Both the position numbers and the translations under genes were made by a program. Shown here one piece after another: positions 1 to 10,000 of a stretch of 64,000 bases of DNA (positions within the stretch are counted from its first letter, which is position 1; each line of letters starts with the position of its first letter). Below the pieces are notes generated by a model. That model searched no databases, was not told where the DNA came from, and was given only the letters and a program-made list of their open reading frames with translations. Source of the DNA: Chloroflexota bacterium (GTDB lineage Bacteria > Chloroflexota > Chloroflexia > Chloroflexales > Herpetosiphonaceae); contig JAIUOC010000007.1 in the NCBI GenBank assembly GCA_020161265.1, positions 62,001 through 126,000 of the forward strand. Reading direction: 5' to 3'.

Positions 1-2429
1 TGTGATAAGACAATTTTCGTTTGCTCAACAAATTCAGACTGATACCATTCCATTTCATATTGTTCATAGTGAATTGCATTGAGCATATATTGAAAAATAT
101 TTAATGCGAACGCATAATATTCTTTGGCAATTGCTAAACAGATGATTGACTCGCAAACAGTAATAACTCGACCAATAAAGATTGTATTATCAATTGCCAG
201 AGGATAAATTTCCCGAACACAAGCATCCATCTGCTGATGATCACCTAAGAAAAAGTAGATTTTAATAAGAAATACATATAAAAGTACAAAATCTACCAGG
301 TTCGAATCGAATTTTTCTTCATTCAGGATACTTATGATAATTTTCTCGGCCTCAGTGTATTTGCCTAAATAAATACACATAATCGCCATGTTTTTCATAC
401 TCGAATGAATACCATCGTAATCGCCATTGATTCTAAATTTATCTAATAATTCGGCATAAATTTGATAAGCATCTTCTAAACGTCGCATTCCATACATTGA
501 ATTTCCATAATTAAGCATCGGTGATAAGATATTAACGGTATCGCCAAGCTCACGATAGATATTAATTGCATCCATCAAAAGTTCATTAACTTGGTTTTGA
601 GTATGTTTACTTCGAATTATAATGCCATAAAAATTCTTAGCCCTGGCTTCGATCAGTTTAAATTGATGCTGCTGGGCAAGTTGCACCAAATAGTTAAATG
701 TCGCTTCACGTGAATAATCAGCGGTATCTTTCAAGCCAAAAATCAAGGTTGTATATAATGCTCGAGCTTGCCAATATGGATATTCAGTTAGTTGAAGTAA
801 GGCTGGAACCTGTGGCATAATCCACGATTGAGCTTCAACCATTGAATCAGTTCGCCACCAAAAGCGATACATTGCCGCCAATAATTGCCATAAACGCAGT
901 GGGTTTTGTTCCGCCCGCGCAGTATCCAAGGCAAAACTAATATTAGCATAGGCTTCGCGCATCGATTGACCCCAAAGCGCATAATCTGGGCCAATCAGCA
1001 GATCTTCGGTTGGCATAACCCATTCAATATAATAATCGCAATGAATTAATCGTAAATGGCGTTGGAATTCAGAATTAATCGATGTCCACAAATATTGGCG
1101 AATTGGCTCCAAAATAGCATAGGTTTGATACTGATTTGCTCGAATTCGGCTAATTAAGTGGTTATCGACGAGTAAGGCCAAGTGATCTTCCATCAATTCA
1201 AGCTCAAGTTGGCACACCGCCGCTGCCGCTGCCACATCCCAGCCAGCCTGAAATACGCCCAGTCGCTGGATTATCTGCTGAGATTGGATTGGTAATAACT
1301 GATAGCTCCAAGCAATCGTTGCTGCCATCGTCTGCTGTCGCACATCCACATCCAACGGCCCTTCGGCGAGAAAGCCAAGATCAGCGCTTACCGCAGCCAC
1401 AATCGTTTCTAAGCCATAGTCGGCGGTGCGTGCCGCAACCAATTCAATCGCTAACGGTAAACCGGCAACATGGCGGCAAAGCTGACCAACATGGTTTAAC
1501 AATTGCCCATCGCCACGATCCACGAGACGCACCGCTTCCATGCGATCAAGGCATAACTGCACTGCTGAATAGCTCGTCAAGGTTTCGCTCGGAGTTTCCG
1601 GCGCTGGATACTCCAAAACCTCAACTTCATAGATCTGTTCAGCGGGCACATGCAAGCGCACCCGACTGGTGGCAAGCACCTGCTGCTGGGGCAGCGCCTG
1701 AAATACCTGCGCCAACCACATTCCTGCTGCTGGAATATGCTCCAAATTATCAACAATCACAAGACTGCGGCGCTGTTGAAAAAAGTCGCGAATAGCCTGC
1801 TCAACCGATTGGGCTTCAGCGAGCGCCAAATGCAATTGCTGAATACAGGCCAAGCCGACATCCTCAACCCGCTGGACATCCGCAAAGCGCAAGAGGTGAA
1901 CTTCCTCGCAGATCGTGCCAATGCTTTGTTGGGCCAGTTCCAGCGCCAGGCGAGTTTTACCAACCCCACCAGTCCCAACTAAACTGACCCATCGCGCTCC
2001 ACCTGCCAACATCTCATGCAATGCCAACAGATCGACTGCGCGGCCCACAAAACTCGTCCACGGCAGCACAAATTCCGAACGCGCAATGCTGGGCTGGGCT
2101 ACTTCGGTAGCTGCTGGAACCTGCCCCAAATTCAGAAAATGGCTCAAACTGCGACATAGGGCATTTTGCTGGCGATGAAAGGTGGCATGATGCATCGCCA
2201 ACAGGTCGGTATAGCGCACCACCGAAGCCTCAGGATAAGCCAAAATCACCTCTAAAACCCGCCGTTCCTTGGCTTTCAACGGAAATTCAAGCAACTGTTG
2301 GCGCATCTGCGGCAAACCACCTGCCTCGGCAATAACGGCGGCCCACGCATCATGGTCGAGCAAACGCTGCGGGTAATGCAACAGGTCGTGGACAACTGCG
2401 TCGTTCCATTGAAGTGGTAATTGGGTCAT
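1..2429 (-). CDS. STAND-type ATPase with TPR-like C-terminus (paralog 1, truncated by window edge)
   Basis: This is a predicted signalling ATPase; 809 residues are visible and the frame is still open at base 1. An N-terminal region of about 100 residues with HTH-like character (ending near HHATFHRQQNALCRSLS) precedes an NB-ARC-like module with Walker A GTGGVGKT and Walker B LVIVDNLEH. A helical, TPR-like C-terminal half follows. It is a close paralog of the next two upstream genes; the N-terminal and ATPase parts are highly similar even in DNA, while the C-terminal half has diverged and is AT-richer. The ATG at 2429 (MTQLPLQWND) is chosen because it aligns with the paralogs' starts. By analogy with MalT/AfsR-type STAND proteins it probably senses a ligand through the helical repeats and switches on ATP binding. 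The output is unknown and no recognisable DNA-binding domain is seen. Confidence 0.85.
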   Translation of the reverse strand, partial: MTQLPLQWNDAVVHDLLHYPQRLLDHDAWAAVIAEAGGLPQMRQQLLEFPLKAKERRVLEVILAYPEASVVRYTDLLAMHHATFHRQQNALCRSLSHFLNLGQVPAATEVAQPSIARSEFVLPWTSFVGRAVDLLALHEMLAGGARWVSLVGTGGVGKTRLALELAQQSIGTICEEVHLLRFADVQRVEDVGLACIQQLHLALAEAQSVEQAIRDFFQQRRSLVIVDNLEHIPAAGMWLAQVFQALPQQQVLATSRVRLHVPAEQIYEVEVLEYPAPETPSETLTSYSAVQLCLDRMEAVRLVDRGDGQLLNHVGQLCRHVAGLPLAIELVAARTADYGLETIVAAVSADLGFLAEGPLDVDVRQQTMAATIAWSYQLLPIQSQQIIQRLGVFQAGWDVAAAAAVCQLELELMEDHLALLVDNHLISRIRANQYQTYAILEPIRQYLWTSINSEFQRHLRLIHCDYYIEWVMPTEDLLIGPDYALWGQSMREAYANISFALDTARAEQNPLRLWQLLAAMYRFWWRTDSMVEAQSWIMPQVPALLQLTEYPYWQARALYTTLIFGLKDTADYSREATFNYLVQLAQQHQFKLIEARAKNFYGIIIRSKHTQNQVNELLMDAINIYRELGDTVNILSPMLNYGNSMYGMRRLEDAYQIYAELLDKFRINGDYDGIHSSMKNMAIMCIYLGKYTEAEKIIISILNEEKFDSNLVDFVLLYVFLIKIYFFLGDHQQMDACVREIYPLAIDNTIFIGRVITVCESIICLAIAKEYYAFALNIFQYMLNAIHYEQYEMEWYQSEFVEQTKIVLS

Positions 2430-2550
2430 AGGTTTATATGCTCTTTCATACTACGTGAATTCAAGCTAAAAAATGAATTAATGATTGATCTAAAGTTCAT
2501 CGTTGTGATGTACAATCGATCAGCTCATGATAAACAGCTATTATTATCAT

Positions 2551-2571
2551 ATAGATTCAGCTGAAATCTAT
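2551..2571 (-). terminator. small hairpin after the second STAND gene (weak terminator candidate)
   Basis: A 7-bp inverted repeat (ATAGATT and AATCTAT around a 7-base loop) lies directly past the stop codon of the upstream gene. No clean T-run follows on the minus strand, so it may only be a processing or pausing structure between paralogs 2 and 1. Confidence 0.3.
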
Positions 2572-2573
2572 GA

Positions 2574-5120
2574 TTAAAATCCATAGATTATCTTCAGGTA
2601 ATAATTCATGGTAGCATTAAAATCATTATATTCTAGGCAAAAATTATTATCTGCAACAAAATCAAAATCGTCAAAATGTTGACTAAGAATGATTTGAGTT
2701 TGTGCCAAAAATTCGCTTTCATTCCAACGCATCGCATACTGTTCACTATGAATAATATTTAAAAGATACTGATAGATCTGTAAAGCAATAAGCTGGTATT
2801 CTTTGAAAATTGCCAGGTAGATAAGTGCCTCACACATTACAAACACTTTTTCAACAAAAAATGTACTCTCGATTGTAATTGGATATAAGATCTTAATGCA
2901 CCAATCTAGGTCATTTTCTCGCTGCAAGAAAACATAGATTTTGATTAAGCGTAAATAGAGATTAAAATCCTTGAGATAAAGTGGAAGGCCAATCTTGCTT
3001 TCACTTCGTTCAATCACATCAAAAATTATTTTTTCAGCCTCATGATAGTTCTTTTGACAAACACAAACCTGTGAGATATTTTTCATACACGCAAACATAT
3101 CTTCATAGTATCCCATTTGCTCATATTTAATCACTAAATCTTGAAACATAGCATACGATTCATCTAATTTCTTTGATTTCCACATCAGGTTTGCATAATT
3201 AAATAACGGTGTCAGAAGATTATTGTTATCTCCCATCCGTTGGTATAATCCATATACATCCAAAAACAATCTGCCAGCAGCCTCTAATTGATTCTGTTCC
3301 ATCAAGAGCAAAGCATAAAAATTTTTAGCTCTAGCCTCGATTGCTTCAAATGCATAGTGTTGGGTCAGATCAATTAAACGATTATAAGTTTGCTTTCGCG
3401 AATAGGTCGCAGTATCTTTAGGGAAGAATACCAGCACCGTAAGTAATACCCGACATTGCCAATAGGGATGCGGGCTTGCTTCAAAGACTGTAGGAATTAT
3501 CGGCTCAACCCAAGTTTGCGCCTCCGCATATAACTGAAAATTCCACCAAAAGCGACATAACCCGCCTGATAATTGCCAAAATCGCAGTTGATCAGCTTCG
3601 GATCTGGCGGTAGCTAAGGCTAATTGAATGTTAGGATAGGCTTGGAGCATCAACAGCCCCCAGCTTGCGTGATCAGGCCCAGTTAAATGCTCTTCGGTTG
3701 GTATAACCCATGTAGTGTAATAATCGCAATGCTGCAAACGTATGGATTGTTGTTGTTGGATCGTCAATAATTGCCATGCATATTGGCGAATTGGTTCTAA
3801 GATCGTATAGGGATGCTGGGCAGTAGTATCGCGCAAATTGATTAAATGATTATCCAAAAGCAAACTTAAATGATCTTCCATTAAATCATGGTCAAGCCCA
3901 CATAGCGCCGCCGCTGCCGCCACATCCCAGCCAGCCTGAAACACGCTTAATCTATTCAGAATGACTTGAGTTTCAGCTGGTAATAGCCGATAGCTCCAGC
4001 CAATCGTTGCCGCCATGGTTTGTTGCCGCGCATCCACATCGAGCGGCCCTTCGGCGAGAAATCCGAGATCAGCGCTTACTGCGGCCACAATCGTTTCCAA
4101 AGGATACTCAGCAGCACGAGCGGCCACTAATTCAATCGCTAACGGCAAGCCTGCGACATGGCGGCAAACTTGACCAACATGGGTTAACAATTGCGCATCG
4201 CTACGATCCACGAGGCGCACCGCTTCCATCCGATCAAGGCATAATTGCACGGCTGGATAACTGATCGATTGTTCTACCCTAGCCTTCGCAGGTGGATAGG
4301 CCAAGGCTACCACATGATAGATTGATTCATTGGGCACATTTAAACGCACACGGCTCGTCGCAAGCACCTGCTGTTGTGGTAATGCTTGCAACATGTTCGC
4401 CAACCACAACCCAGCAGCCGGAAGATGCTCCAAGTTATCAAGAATCAGCAAACTTCGACGATTTTCAAAAAACTGTTGAATTGCTTGTTCAATCGATTGG
4501 GCATCACTAATTGATAGTTGGAGTTGCTGCACGCAGGCTAAACCGATATCCTCGATGCGTTGCACATCGGCAAAGCGCAACACATGTACCTCATCACAGC
4601 CAGCACCAAGCCAACGTTGCGCCAATTCGAGGGCTAGGCGGGTTTTACCAACCCCACCTGTTCCGACTAAACTGATCCATTTGGTAGCCTGGATCAATAG
4701 CATGTGTAACGCCTCAAGATCAGCTTGACGACCCACAAAACTCGTCCATGGCAGCACAACTTCGGACTGGGGAGCGACGGGTAGTGCTGTTTCAGTGGCT
4801 GCTGTCGGAATCTGCACCAAATTCAGAAAATGGCTCAAGCTGCGACATAAGGCATTTTGCTGACGATGGAAGGTGGCATGATGCATCGCCAACAGGTCGG
4901 TATAACGCACGACCGAGGCTTCGGGATGGGTCAGAATCACCTCTAAAACGCGTCGTTCCTTGGCTTTCAACGGAAAATCAAGCAACTGTTGGCGCATTTG
5001 TGGTAAGCCACCTGCCTCGGCAATAATCGTGGCCCACATATCATGCTGTAATAGCCGTTGCGGATAATGCAACAGATCATGCACAACTGTGTCGTTCCAT
5101 TGAAGTGGTGCTTGCGTCAT
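2574..5120 (-). CDS. STAND-type ATPase with TPR-like C-terminus (paralog 2, complete)
   Basis: This 848-residue signalling ATPase is the intact member of the tandem trio. An N-terminal conserved region (1-105) contains a likely HTH-like bundle. The NB-ARC-like ATPase follows, with Walker A GTGGVGKTRLALELA near residue 155 and Walker B LLILDNLEHL near 222, then winged-helix-like and TPR-like helical segments (about 420-848). The longest frame begins at a TTG at 5144, but the internal ATG at 5120 (MTQAPLQWND) aligns with both paralogs and is preferred. The paralog upstream ends only 37 bases away, so the three are probably co-transcribed. The C-terminal third is markedly AT-richer than the ATPase part. 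Family assignment (predicted ATPase, AfsR/MalT-like STAND class) is firm; what it senses and what it controls are not visible. Confidence 0.88.
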   Translation of the reverse strand: MTQAPLQWNDTVVHDLLHYPQRLLQHDMWATIIAEAGGLPQMRQQLLDFPLKAKERRVLEVILTHPEASVVRYTDLLAMHHATFHRQQNALCRSLSHFLNLVQIPTAATETALPVAPQSEVVLPWTSFVGRQADLEALHMLLIQATKWISLVGTGGVGKTRLALELAQRWLGAGCDEVHVLRFADVQRIEDIGLACVQQLQLSISDAQSIEQAIQQFFENRRSLLILDNLEHLPAAGLWLANMLQALPQQQVLATSRVRLNVPNESIYHVVALAYPPAKARVEQSISYPAVQLCLDRMEAVRLVDRSDAQLLTHVGQVCRHVAGLPLAIELVAARAAEYPLETIVAAVSADLGFLAEGPLDVDARQQTMAATIGWSYRLLPAETQVILNRLSVFQAGWDVAAAAALCGLDHDLMEDHLSLLLDNHLINLRDTTAQHPYTILEPIRQYAWQLLTIQQQQSIRLQHCDYYTTWVIPTEEHLTGPDHASWGLLMLQAYPNIQLALATARSEADQLRFWQLSGGLCRFWWNFQLYAEAQTWVEPIIPTVFEASPHPYWQCRVLLTVLVFFPKDTATYSRKQTYNRLIDLTQHYAFEAIEARAKNFYALLLMEQNQLEAAGRLFLDVYGLYQRMGDNNNLLTPLFNYANLMWKSKKLDESYAMFQDLVIKYEQMGYYEDMFACMKNISQVCVCQKNYHEAEKIIFDVIERSESKIGLPLYLKDFNLYLRLIKIYVFLQRENDLDWCIKILYPITIESTFFVEKVFVMCEALIYLAIFKEYQLIALQIYQYLLNIIHSEQYAMRWNESEFLAQTQIILSQHFDDFDFVADNNFCLEYNDFNATMNYYLKIIYGF

Positions 5121-5157
5121 AGGGTCGTGCACTCTTTCAGACAAAGCTAGATATTCA

Positions 5158-6480
5158 TTAACAAGAACTTAATTGAACCTTCAAGTTTACAATAAAGCGT
5201 TGAATACTACTTGGCAAAACATCCCAAGCCTCCCAAGCAAGCAAAAAATGCTTGGTTTCAGCTTCAAGCAAGTCTGCATTAATTGAATCTAGCGAACGTC
5301 CATCCAATTCAATCAGTTGGGGAGCGCGAATCGCTTGCGGCACAATCGCTAACAGCCCTAAAAGTTGTTGGGTGGTTGGTTGCAATACGGCATAACTCCA
5401 TTGAATGAGTGAGGCTAGCCTTTCACTGGTAGGCTGCATATTCATGGTATGTAGTTGGGCCACAAGCGTCGCCAAATCATGAGTCGCAGCTAAACCAGCG
5501 GCCAATTCTAAGGCCAGCGGCTTTCCGTCAAGCAGCTGACAAATCTGGATAAGCATTCTGCGCTGTTCTAGCTTGGTCAGATCAATCGGCTGAAATGGAG
5601 TTAATCGTTCAAGCATAAGTTGCAGGGCAGGATTCTCAGCAAGCAAATCAGTTTGACTATCAAGTTGAGCATAGCCAAGCGGTTCAACATGATGTAAGCA
5701 TTCATTCGGCACATTTAAGCGCTGGCAACCAGTGGATATAACTCGCACAAACGGCGCAGCTTGCAATACATCAATCAACCAAGCCGCCAGTTCTGGTTGA
5801 TTCAGATTATCAATAATCAGCAAGATTTGGCGTGAACCAAAATAGGCTTGAAACCGCTGACGTGGATCATCGCATACCGGATCAAGCCCAAGTTGGCTTA
5901 AACAATGCTCGGCAAGCGCCGCCAACTCAATGCCATCATTCAGCCGCAATAGGCAAATCCCATCGCCAAACATTGAGCTAACCCGTTGGCTCATTTCCAA
6001 GGCCAAGCGCGTTTTACCCGTTCCAGCCGCGCCAACCAAGCTAATCCAATGACAGCCTTGATCAAACAGCAATTGAATTCGCTCAAGATCGAGCGTTCGA
6101 CCAATAAAGCTAGTTTTGGGCTGGTGGTTGGGCAGTTGCGCCGATTCTGGGGCAGATTGATCATCGGCAAGTGGCACTGGTAATAAACCACTCAAGCGTT
6201 GGCAGAGTGCCTTGTGTTGGCGATGAAAGGTGGCTGGATGAATTGCCAACACATCGCAATAATATTCAACTGTAGCATCGGGATAATCGAGCAGCGCCTC
6301 GAGCAAGCGCAATTCTTTCGTTTTAAGTGGATAGGTTAAGAGGTGTTGACGCAGTTGCCGAATGCTGCCAAATTCAGCGATAACCAGCGCCCAAGTAGGA
6401 TGCTCCAGCAGCCGTTGCGGGTAGTTTAACAGCGTATGCACAACGTCGGCTGTCCATTGTAGTGTTTTTGGTGTGGTCAT
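5158..6480 (-). CDS. Short STAND-type ATPase lacking the TPR region (paralog 3)
   Basis: This 440-residue paralog of the two downstream genes has the same N-terminal module (MTTPKTLQWTADVVHTLLNY) and an NTPase with Walker A GAAGTGKTRLALEM near residue 150 and Walker B ILLIIDNLN near 217. It ends where the others enter their long helical-repeat half. The last residues (IVNLKVQLSSC) show no homology to the paralogs' TPR part. It is either a naturally short regulatory or adaptor member or a truncated copy that stayed in frame. The helices after the ATPase (winged-helix-like, near 380) are retained. As the first gene of the array it would be transcribed first, so it could act as a competitor or partner of the full-length proteins; that is inference. 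Confidence 0.8.
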   Translation of the reverse strand: MTTPKTLQWTADVVHTLLNYPQRLLEHPTWALVIAEFGSIRQLRQHLLTYPLKTKELRLLEALLDYPDATVEYYCDVLAIHPATFHRQHKALCQRLSGLLPVPLADDQSAPESAQLPNHQPKTSFIGRTLDLERIQLLFDQGCHWISLVGAAGTGKTRLALEMSQRVSSMFGDGICLLRLNDGIELAALAEHCLSQLGLDPVCDDPRQRFQAYFGSRQILLIIDNLNQPELAAWLIDVLQAAPFVRVISTGCQRLNVPNECLHHVEPLGYAQLDSQTDLLAENPALQLMLERLTPFQPIDLTKLEQRRMLIQICQLLDGKPLALELAAGLAATHDLATLVAQLHTMNMQPTSERLASLIQWSYAVLQPTTQQLLGLLAIVPQAIRAPQLIELDGRSLDSINADLLEAETKHFLLAWEAWDVLPSSIQRFIVNLKVQLSSC

Positions 6481-6577
6481 AGCAGGGTCGCCCTATCGTA
6501 CCCAAATTAAGCTAAAACCATTCTCATCGGTTGGCTCTCATGCCAACCTTCACCCCTCAACTCCGCTCAAGATACGC

Positions 6578-6907
6578 TTAACTCAACAAACCGTTGCGCT
6601 TCAAGAAGCCCGTTAAGGCCTCATCGCTTGGCTCAGTAATCACCGTGCCACGATCATACGAGCGGGCTTGGCGGCCTGCTGGCAAGGGTGCTGGCTCTTC
6701 GAAAGGCAAATTGCTGCCTGCTTCGGCAATCACAATTGTGGGCACACTGCGATGGCCAACCCACTCCTCAACCAAAGCGCCAGCCTCGGCATCTTGATCG
6801 ATATTGATCTGGGTGTAGGCCACGTTGTTAGCGGCCAAAAAACGCTGCGAACGAGCTAAATCCGGGCAAAAACTCGTTCGGCCATACACGACGACATGTT
6901 TACTCAC
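6578..6907 (-). CDS. Glutaredoxin-like protein
   Basis: A 109-residue thioredoxin-fold protein. A beta strand (HVVVYGRTSF) leads into a C-P-D-L active-site motif with a single cysteine at residue 14. The cis-proline loop RSVPTIVI follows, as in glutaredoxins and NrdH/Grx-like proteins. With only the N-terminal cysteine of the CxxC pair it would act by a monothiol mechanism. The C-terminus carries a basic/proline-rich loop (PLPAGRQARSYDRG) before the final helix, longer than in compact glutaredoxins. The start is GTG, supported by GGAGG six bases upstream. It is transcribed divergently from the cyclase gene, from overlapping promoter elements. Substrate is unknown; likely cytoplasmic thiol-disulfide or deglutathionylation chemistry. 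Confidence 0.85.
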   Translation of the reverse strand: MSKHVVVYGRTSFCPDLARSQRFLAANNVAYTQINIDQDAEAGALVEEWVGHRSVPTIVIAEAGSNLPFEEPAPLPAGRQARSYDRGTVITEPSDEALTGFLKRNGLLS

Positions 6908-6958
6908 AAGAAACCTCCATAAGCACCGCTGGACAAGTATAAAATGAGGTGCGCTATG

Positions 6959-7008
6959 ATCGTACTTCGCTTTATGCCATTGTCAAACGCCAGAACACCT
7001 CGTACAAT
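6959..7008. promoter_or_regulatory. Overlapping divergent sigma70-like promoters (glutaredoxin / cyclase)
   Basis: Plus strand: TTGTCA at 6980-6985, 17-base spacer, TACAAT at 7003-7008, upstream of the cyclase gene. Minus strand: TTGACA read 6986-6981, 16-base spacer, TACGAT at 6964-6959, towards the glutaredoxin gene. The two -35 boxes overlap by five bases, so RNA polymerase could occupy only one direction at a time. Consensus matches are seen; activity is inferred. Confidence 0.55.
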
Positions 7009-7037
7009 GAAGGGCAGCGACGCAATGGAGAACTCCC

Positions 7038-10000
7038 ATGCCTGATGCAAGCAATGGCCATGTGTTAATCGTCGAAGATGACCTCAGTATTAGCCGGATG
7101 TTTCAACTGCTGCTGCGTGATGCTGGCTATCGCGTATCGTTGGCTAATAGCAGCGAAGAAGCTTTACAATTTGTCCGCGTCATCACTCCCGATATTATTT
7201 TGTTGGATATTTCCTTGCCTGGCATGAACGGGGTTGATCTAACCCGCCATTTGCGCAGTAACCCGGCAATTCCCTTTATTCCAATTATTCAAATCACGGC
7301 GCTTGGCGATTTGCGCACCAAAGTTGCAGCGCTCGACGCTGGTGCCGATGATATTTTGGTCAAGCCAATTGAGTTATCCGAGCTTTTGGCGCGTTTGCGG
7401 GTAATGCTACGGCTGCAAAAAAATCGCCGTGGCCTCGAAGAATCGACCCGCCAAATGCACATTTTATATGCCATCAGCCAAACACTCAACAGTTCGCTCG
7501 ATATCAACAGCATTTTGCGCGATTTGGTGCTGCAATTAGCCAATGCTTTGGGTGCAGTTCGCACCTCGATTATTTTAGTTAACGACCATAACACGCCATT
7601 TTATGCCTCGTCGGTCAAAGAAACCCTCAACACCGAAAGTATTCAACGGGTCATTCGCGATGGTGTGGCGGGCTGGGTCATGCGAGCCATGAAACCGTTG
7701 ATCATCGCTGATACAACGCGCGATCCCCGCTGGATCTCACTTGATCGCCGCACTGAAACCACTCGATCGATTTTATCAGTACCGCTGATTCATCAAGGGA
7801 TTGTGGTTGGCGTGGTCACCGCTGCGCACACCCGTACTAATTATTTTACCCAAGAACACCTTGAATTAGCTCAAAATATTGGCAACCAAAGCGTTACGGC
7901 GTTTAATCACGCTCAACTTTTTCAAACGACTGTTCAGCAAAAGAGCCTACTCGAACGCCGCTCGCAAATGTTGGAAGAGTTATTGAATGTCGGCGAGCGC
8001 TTAAGTCTCAATTTGCCCTTGCAAGATGTCTTGAATGAGCTAGCCCAAGCCATTCATCGTTCGTTGGGTTTTCGCCAAGTTATTATTCATGTGTTTGGGA
8101 TCGATGATGTTGAGCCAGCCCAAGGCGTGGCCGGAGTTCAGCGCGAGCAAATTCAACAACTCTGGACGAATGCCCAGATTCAGCAAAGCATTGTACCATT
8201 GCTGCGTGAGCGGTTTCGCATCAGTCGCTCGTATTTCGTGCCTTCAGGCTATAAACTCGACGACGAAGAAACCAATCAACTGCCATTTGGAGCGATTGGC
8301 ATTCGCCAAGCTGATTATCTGTTTGTGCCTCTGGGCAGCCCGCAACAATTGCTTGGGCTGATGATCGTCGATCTGCCCAACAATCTGATTACCCCCGATT
8401 TGGCCACAATTCAGGCGCTCGAAGTTTTCGCCAACCATGGCACAACCGCCGTCAACAATAATCGTTTGTTTGCCCGCGAACATACACGGGCCAATCAATT
8501 GCAATTATTAGTTGAGCTAGGCCGTAATTTTGCCGAGTTGATGACTCCTGATCAATTATTGCGCTTGGTTGCCTCATTGGTTCGCCATAGTTTTGGCTTT
8601 AATAGCGTGGCAATTTTGCTCAAACATAACAATGAATTTATGCTGCGGGCAGGAACCCACAATTTTGCCTATCATCCCTACAACCAACCACTGAGCATTG
8701 ATGCGCGGATTTTACAAGCCTTGGATCATTACCAAAGTTGGCTCAGCAGCAATAGTGAGCAATTTTGCTTGAATTATGAGTGGGGCGAGCCGACGATCGT
8801 CGCCGAATTGATCGTGCCCCTGCATACCCACGAAGGCATTCAAGGTCTCTTGGTGATTGGGCATAGCGATGCAAGCGCCTTAGATGGCCTGACTCAATCA
8901 ATTTTAGGGGCAATTGCCGTTCAGTTGACCGTTGGTTTGGATAACGCTAAACTGTTTTTGCGCGAACAAGAATATATTCAACAACTCAATCGAGTTAACG
9001 ACATTGCGCTGCAAATGACCAGCACTACCAATGAGCCTGCATTTCATGAGATTATGCAGCAAGTTGCGGCCATGTTTCAGGCTCCTCAAAGTATGTTGGT
9101 GTTGGTTGATCCCGAGCAGCGCCAGATTACCCGCAGTATTGCCTACCCGCAGTCGTGGTTGCATGAGCTACCAGCTTTACCCGAATTGTTGGCCAGCCTC
9201 GACGAGAGTCGGGTACAAATGCTCAACCATCAACATGCCTCGGCTTTGGGCCAAACATTACGTCAATCAGAAATTAACACGATCGTGGTAGCTCAATTGT
9301 ATAGCGCCGAACGCTTGCACGGCCTTTTGTTGATTAAGCCCGCTGATATGCACTATGTTTGGCGCTCGAATGACCGTAATTTGCTCCAAACCCTCGCCAC
9401 CTTATTCGCCCAAGCCTTGGAAAACCAACAGCTGCAAGCCCAACGCCTAGAACGCTTACGCGCCGATTTACAACGCTATATGGCTCCACCACTGGTCGAG
9501 CAATTGTTGAGTGAAGGTGGGTTTGGCGAGGCCAGCGAGCGTGATATTGTGGTGTTGTTTGCCGATTTACGCGGTTTTACGGCGTTAAGCGAAAATCTCG
9601 CACCCCAAGTCGTGGTCAAGCAAATTCTCAATCGATTTTTCGATGAAATGACCGCCGTGCTCTATCGATATGATGCAATTATCGATAAGTTTTTGGGCGA
9701 TGGCTTGATGGCGGTTTTTGGCTCAGTGCGGCCATTACCCAACGATGCAGAACGCGCCATGAATGCCGCGATCGATATGCAACAAACCTTTGCCAAACTG
9801 CAAACTGAATGGCAAGCCAGCTTTGGTTATGCAATTGGCTTAGGCATTGGCATGAGTTGTGGGCGGGCGGTGGTTGGTAATATTGGCTCAGCCCAACGCA
9901 TGGATTACACCGTGATTGGCGATGTGGTGAATACGGCTAGCCGCCTGGTGGGGATTGCCGAGGCTGGGCAAATTATCATCACCCAGCCCTTGGCCCAACG

